This document shows, in pieces, positions 61,167 to 64,000 of a DNA stretch of 64,000 nucleotides (position 1 is the stretch's first letter; each line of letters opens with the position of its first letter). The position numbers and the translations under genes were made by a program. The notes below the pieces were generated by a model that saw only the letters and a program-made list of their open reading frames with translations, was not told the origin of the DNA and made no database searches. The stretch comes from an uncultured Rikenellaceae bacterium (GTDB taxonomy: Bacteria; Bacteroidota; Bacteroidia; Bacteroidales; Rikenellaceae), in contig CALVFI010000006.1 in the NCBI GenBank assembly GCA_944326815.1, positions 1 through 64,000 of the forward strand. Reading direction: 5' to 3'.

Positions 61167-62522
61167 TTAATACCGTTCGAACTCAAGAGGCTTGCCTGCA
61201 TAGAAGTCGAGAATCTTGCAGCGGAAGACAAAATCGAATTTCGCCTGAAGCAGATCCGATTCGGCCTTTTGCATCTGGGTTTTTGCGTCGTTGTAGTCGA
61301 AGATGGTAGAACGTCCCGCGTCGGAGCGTTTCTGTTCGTATTCGAAAGCCACCTTGGCCGATGCGAGGGCTTTCTCTGCCGAGAGATATTTCTGGTAGGC
61401 GGCTTGAGCGTTATAGTAGGATTGTTCGATCTCTTTGCGCAGGGAACGTTTCGATTCGTCGAGAGCCAACTGTTGGCTTTGTACGCTGAGTGCGGCCGAA
61501 GAGATCTGATTGCGGGTTGCCTTACGGTTGAATATCGGAATGTTGATGGACATGCCGATGTATTCGCTGCCGTTGTGTCGTATTTGTGACCAGAAATCTT
61601 CGTGTCGTGCCCCGCTGGTGAAAGAGTGGTACATGTTGGTTCCGTAGCCTCCGCTGGCTGAAATCTGAGGATAAAGGGCCGATTTGGCTATCCGCAGAGA
61701 TTTGAGACTGCTTTGCAGACGGAACTGCTCTGCCAGAATCTGTGGGCGAGTCTCCTCGGCATATTGGTAGATTTCGTTAGGAGTGGGTAGTTGTCCCATC
61801 GACGTCAGTGTCAGGCCGTCGAGTTGTGGGACTTGGATGTCGAATCCCTCGGCACTCTCCCGATTCAGTGCCTGACTCAGATCGAGCAACGACAGAACCA
61901 ATTCATTTTTAGCTTGGGTCAGGCTGAGCTCATCCTTGGCCGCTAACGCTTCGCTTTCATAGAGGGTCGATTCGGGTTGCTTGCCGCTGGCGACCAGTGC
62001 CCGGCTGCGTTCGACCGATTGCCGGCTCAACTCGAGTTGTTGTTCGGCAACCCGTACGAGCTCCTTGTTCAGCAGAATCTGGAGATAGTACGACGTGACG
62101 TTCAGTGCAATATCGTCGCGTGCCCGTTCGAGATCCTGCATGGCTGCCTTCAGGTCGAATTGAGAACCTTCGATTTGATGCTTGATGCGCAAGCCTTGAA
62201 AGAGGGTGATACTGGCGGATGCTCCGACAGAACCGGAAATCTGCGTGGTGCTTTGATAGGTGTTGTCCCGGCTGAGGCTCCGGCCGAATGAGGCATTGGA
62301 TCCCAGGCTGGCGTTCAGACTCGGGAGTCGGCTGTTGCGTGCCGTGTTGAGTTGAATCTCTTTATCTTGGGTCTGTATGCTGCGTTGTTGTACGTTGATA
62401 TTGTTCTGTTGTGCGTATTCGATGCAGCGGTCCAGGGTCCATGCCTCCTCTTGGGCGTGGGAACTGCAGACGAAGAGCAGAAATAGGCAGGACAACGACA
62501 TGATTTTGTTCGTCATGGCCAT
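61167..62522 (-). CDS. TolC family outer-membrane efflux protein
   Basis: This 451-residue protein has a signal peptide (MTNKIMSLSCLFLLFVCSSHAQ) followed by EEAWTLDRCIEYAQQNNINVQ. It then shows the duplicated helical barrel pattern of outer-membrane efflux proteins, with Ala/Gln/Ser-rich helices and short beta segments (ASASITLFQGL, YIGMSINIPIFNR). It forms the outer-membrane channel of a tripartite pump with the HlyD-like adaptor 7 bases upstream and the MacB-like permease. There is no lipobox, so it is not lipid-anchored. Confidence 0.93.
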   Translation of the reverse strand: MAMTNKIMSLSCLFLLFVCSSHAQEEAWTLDRCIEYAQQNNINVQQRSIQTQDKEIQLNTARNSRLPSLNASLGSNASFGRSLSRDNTYQSTTQISGSVGASASITLFQGLRIKHQIEGSQFDLKAAMQDLERARDDIALNVTSYYLQILLNKELVRVAEQQLELSRQSVERSRALVASGKQPESTLYESEALAAKDELSLTQAKNELVLSLLDLSQALNRESAEGFDIQVPQLDGLTLTSMGQLPTPNEIYQYAEETRPQILAEQFRLQSSLKSLRIAKSALYPQISASGGYGTNMYHSFTSGARHEDFWSQIRHNGSEYIGMSINIPIFNRKATRNQISSAALSVQSQQLALDESKRSLRKEIEQSYYNAQAAYQKYLSAEKALASAKVAFEYEQKRSDAGRSTIFDYNDAKTQMQKAESDLLQAKFDFVFRCKILDFYAGKPLEFERY

Positions 62523-62529
62523 GTATTTT

Positions 62530-63630
62530 TTATAAAAGTTTGGAACCTCGGATCTTGTCTGCTTCAGTTACCCCTTCCGATACCTCAACTTTGATGCCGT
62601 CCGATAGTCCGATTTTGACTTCGCGTTTCTCGAAAGTTTGTTCGTCGGCATTTTCCGGGCTGGTCAGCACATAGACAAAGGTCTTGTCTCCTTCGAATTC
62701 GATAGCGCTTTCGGGTAGGGTGAAGACATTCTCGCGGCTGTCGATCATAATACTTGCATTGGAACTGTATCCTGCCCGGACAAAGACATCCTCGGGAATG
62801 ATGACGGCCGCTTTGACCTCGAACATGACTACGCCGTTCTCCTCGGTGGCTTTGGGCGAGATGTATTCGAGCTGGGCTTTGAGCGAGACGTTTTGCAGCG
62901 CACCGATTGTCAACTGAACATCCATTCCCTCTTTGAGTTTGCTAACATCCGTTTCATCCACCTTTCCCCGGAAGATCATGTTCGATAGATCGGCTACGGT
63001 GGCGATTGTCGTACCGTCGTTGAAGGTGTTGGATTGGATGACTGAGTTACCCTCTTTGATGGGCACGTCGAGAATCATACCGTCGATGGTCGAGCGGATC
63101 TGCGTATTGCTCAACTCCGCCTTGCGGCTGGCGATACCGTTCTGGACGATCTCCAGGTTGTCTTGGGCATTCTGCATCTCCTCTTCGGCTTTTTGCAGGG
63201 CTGTGCGACTCTGCTCGAACTCCTCGTTCGAGATGACGCCTTGTTCGTGAAGTTCCACATTGCGGGCATGTTCTCTCTGTGTCTGGTCGAGGCTGATACG
63301 GGCCACGTTCACGCGTGACTCCGCGCTGTTGAGTTGCCCCATTTCGGGAATGACCTTCACGGTGGCGATCACCTCTCCTTTGCGAACCATGGTCCCGGCC
63401 TCCCGGGCTACCTCAGAGATGATCCCCGAGATTTGAGGCTTGATGAGGACCTCGTCGCGCGGTTCTACTTTCCCGGTTGCTACGACGAATTGACGCAATG
63501 TGTCTTTGATCGGAGCTACGATCTGATAGACCACCTTCACGGGGCGCGTCTTTTTCCACAGAAAAACGAACGTACCCAGCAGTGCGGCTGCGAAGAGTAC
63601 GGCTAACGCGATTTTCAGGAACTTTTTCAT
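62530..63630 (-). CDS. HlyD/MacA-family periplasmic adaptor
   Basis: This 366-residue protein has an N-terminal membrane anchor (about 5-24), a barrel-sandwich lipoyl half (PRDEVLIKPQISGIISEVA) and a helical hairpin (about 95-165). The second lipoyl half contains STIDGMILDVPIKEGNSV. Beta-barrel and membrane-proximal domains (VQLTIGALQ, VEVSEGVTEADKIRG) follow. It bridges the MacB-like permease and the TolC-like channel. The stop is 7 bases before the TolC-like gene. Length is normal for MacA-type adaptors. Confidence 0.93.
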   Translation of the reverse strand: MKKFLKIALAVLFAAALLGTFVFLWKKTRPVKVVYQIVAPIKDTLRQFVVATGKVEPRDEVLIKPQISGIISEVAREAGTMVRKGEVIATVKVIPEMGQLNSAESRVNVARISLDQTQREHARNVELHEQGVISNEEFEQSRTALQKAEEEMQNAQDNLEIVQNGIASRKAELSNTQIRSTIDGMILDVPIKEGNSVIQSNTFNDGTTIATVADLSNMIFRGKVDETDVSKLKEGMDVQLTIGALQNVSLKAQLEYISPKATEENGVVMFEVKAAVIIPEDVFVRAGYSSNASIMIDSRENVFTLPESAIEFEGDKTFVYVLTSPENADEQTFEKREVKIGLSDGIKVEVSEGVTEADKIRGSKLL

Positions 63631-63666
63631 AGGGTTCGTTTTATTTATTGTTTTTTCGTTTTTTCT

Positions 63667-64000
63667 CTATTCTTCTCGAATGGCATCTACGGCTTTGATC
63701 CGTAGGGCTCGGTTTGCGGGGATGACTCCCGCCAACAGACTGCCCGCGACGATAATGATCAGGGAGAGCATACCGATACCGAAGGTGATTTGCCAGCTCA
63801 CGCTCCGGGTTGCTTCGTTTTGTGTGAGGTTGGGAATGATGTTGTCAGCGAGTGAAAGCAACCCCACGGCTGCAGCCAGTCCGAGTACGCCGGCGATGAA
63901 TGTCAGCACGAAACTCTCCGAGAGTATCTGTGCGATGATGGTCCGAGGACGAGCTCCAAGGGCACGTCGGACTCCGATCTCCTGGGTGCGTTCGCGCACG
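63667..64000 (-). CDS. MacB-like ABC transporter permease, C-terminal part (runs off right edge)
   Basis: Only the last 111 codons or so are visible. RERTQEIGVRRALGARPRTIIAQILSE is the conserved cytoplasmic motif before the FtsX-type C-terminal helices. Three membrane segments follow, ending AGVIPANRALRIKAVDAIREE, the usual MacB C-terminus. The gene begins beyond the window. With the adaptor and TolC-like gene it forms a MacAB-TolC-type exporter for peptides, lipids or macrolide-like compounds; the substrate is not known. Confidence 0.9.
   Translation of the reverse strand, partial: VRERTQEIGVRRALGARPRTIIAQILSESFVLTFIAGVLGLAAAVGLLSLADNIIPNLTQNEATRSVSWQITFGIGMLSLIIIVAGSLLAGVIPANRALRIKAVDAIREE

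Noticed and set aside
1..64000. CRISPR arrays, insertion sequences, rRNA genes and integrase/att sites
   Set aside because: No regular direct-repeat array, transposase, rRNA segment or integrase was seen; no duplicated att-like sequence was recognised around the terminase island.

Overview
The window is ordinary chromosome of a member of the Bacteroidota, order Bacteroidales; an Alistipes/Rikenellaceae-like organism is my best guess but is not proven. The evidence is: promoters of the Bacteroidetes type (-7 box TAnnTTTG, seen upstream of about fifteen genes on both strands); few Shine-Dalgarno sequences; tRNA genes without encoded CCA; Bacteroidetes-specific families (DUF4295 after rpmB-rpmG, DUF3127, the porin_10-type porin); and conserved orders such as purH-mreBCD-mrdA-rodA, tig-clpP-clpX and zapA-rny. 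There is no rRNA, CRISPR array or insertion sequence.

Layout. 1-4721 (minus): a sugar operon reading off the left edge, encoding a nine-motif FG-GAP/VCBS secreted protein, a DapA/NanA-family aldolase, a sodium/solute symporter and the start of L-fucose isomerase. Its AT-rich leader carries two LacI-like palindromes. 5423-9545: tRNA-Ser, pdxA, thrS and infC, the last with a probable AUA start behind a strong AGGAGG. 9685-13436 (minus): a YeiH-type transporter, pgi and gpsA. 13542-20847: purH and the elongasome (mreB, mreC, mreD, mrdA, rodA). 20914-23490: a Ca2+-type P-ATPase with a perfect 20-bp palindrome on its promoter. 23578-27827 (minus): an MltF-like lipoprotein, a porin and pssA. 27919-30208: manC and murF.

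30351-38275 (minus): tkt, clpX, clpP, tig, tRNA-Leu, pyrC and a dolichyl-phosphate-mannose-synthase-like glycosyltransferase. 38341-39921: a COG2509-type flavoprotein. 39928-42808: a small phage-derived island with a complete terminase large subunit, a 98-residue orphan and a divergent CI/LexA-like repressor whose two promoters overlap in one palindrome. No other virion gene is present. 42912-51425: pyrD, cinA, rpmB, rpmG, a DUF4295 gene, ftsY, rimO, a coiled-coil gene, zapA, a probable 6S RNA and rny. 51773-55012 (minus): an FKBP lipoprotein, nhaA and an arginase-family hydrolase. 55347-60655: pdxB, a cyclophilin, a DUF3127 protein, an esterase, DoxX (minus) and an ABC-F ATPase. 60684-64000 (minus): a tripartite efflux operon (MacB-like permease running off the right edge, HlyD-like adaptor, TolC-like channel) plus a small lipoprotein.

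Most of the window is housekeeping: cell-wall elongation, vitamin B6 (pdxA and pdxB), pyrimidines (pyrC and pyrD), protein quality control and translation. The best candidates for something undescribed are the solitary terminase/repressor island, the infC start region, the zapA-rny structured RNA and several perfect palindromes sitting on promoters. Start codons were moved where a -7 box, codon alignment with the family or a signal peptide required it; each case is stated in the entry.
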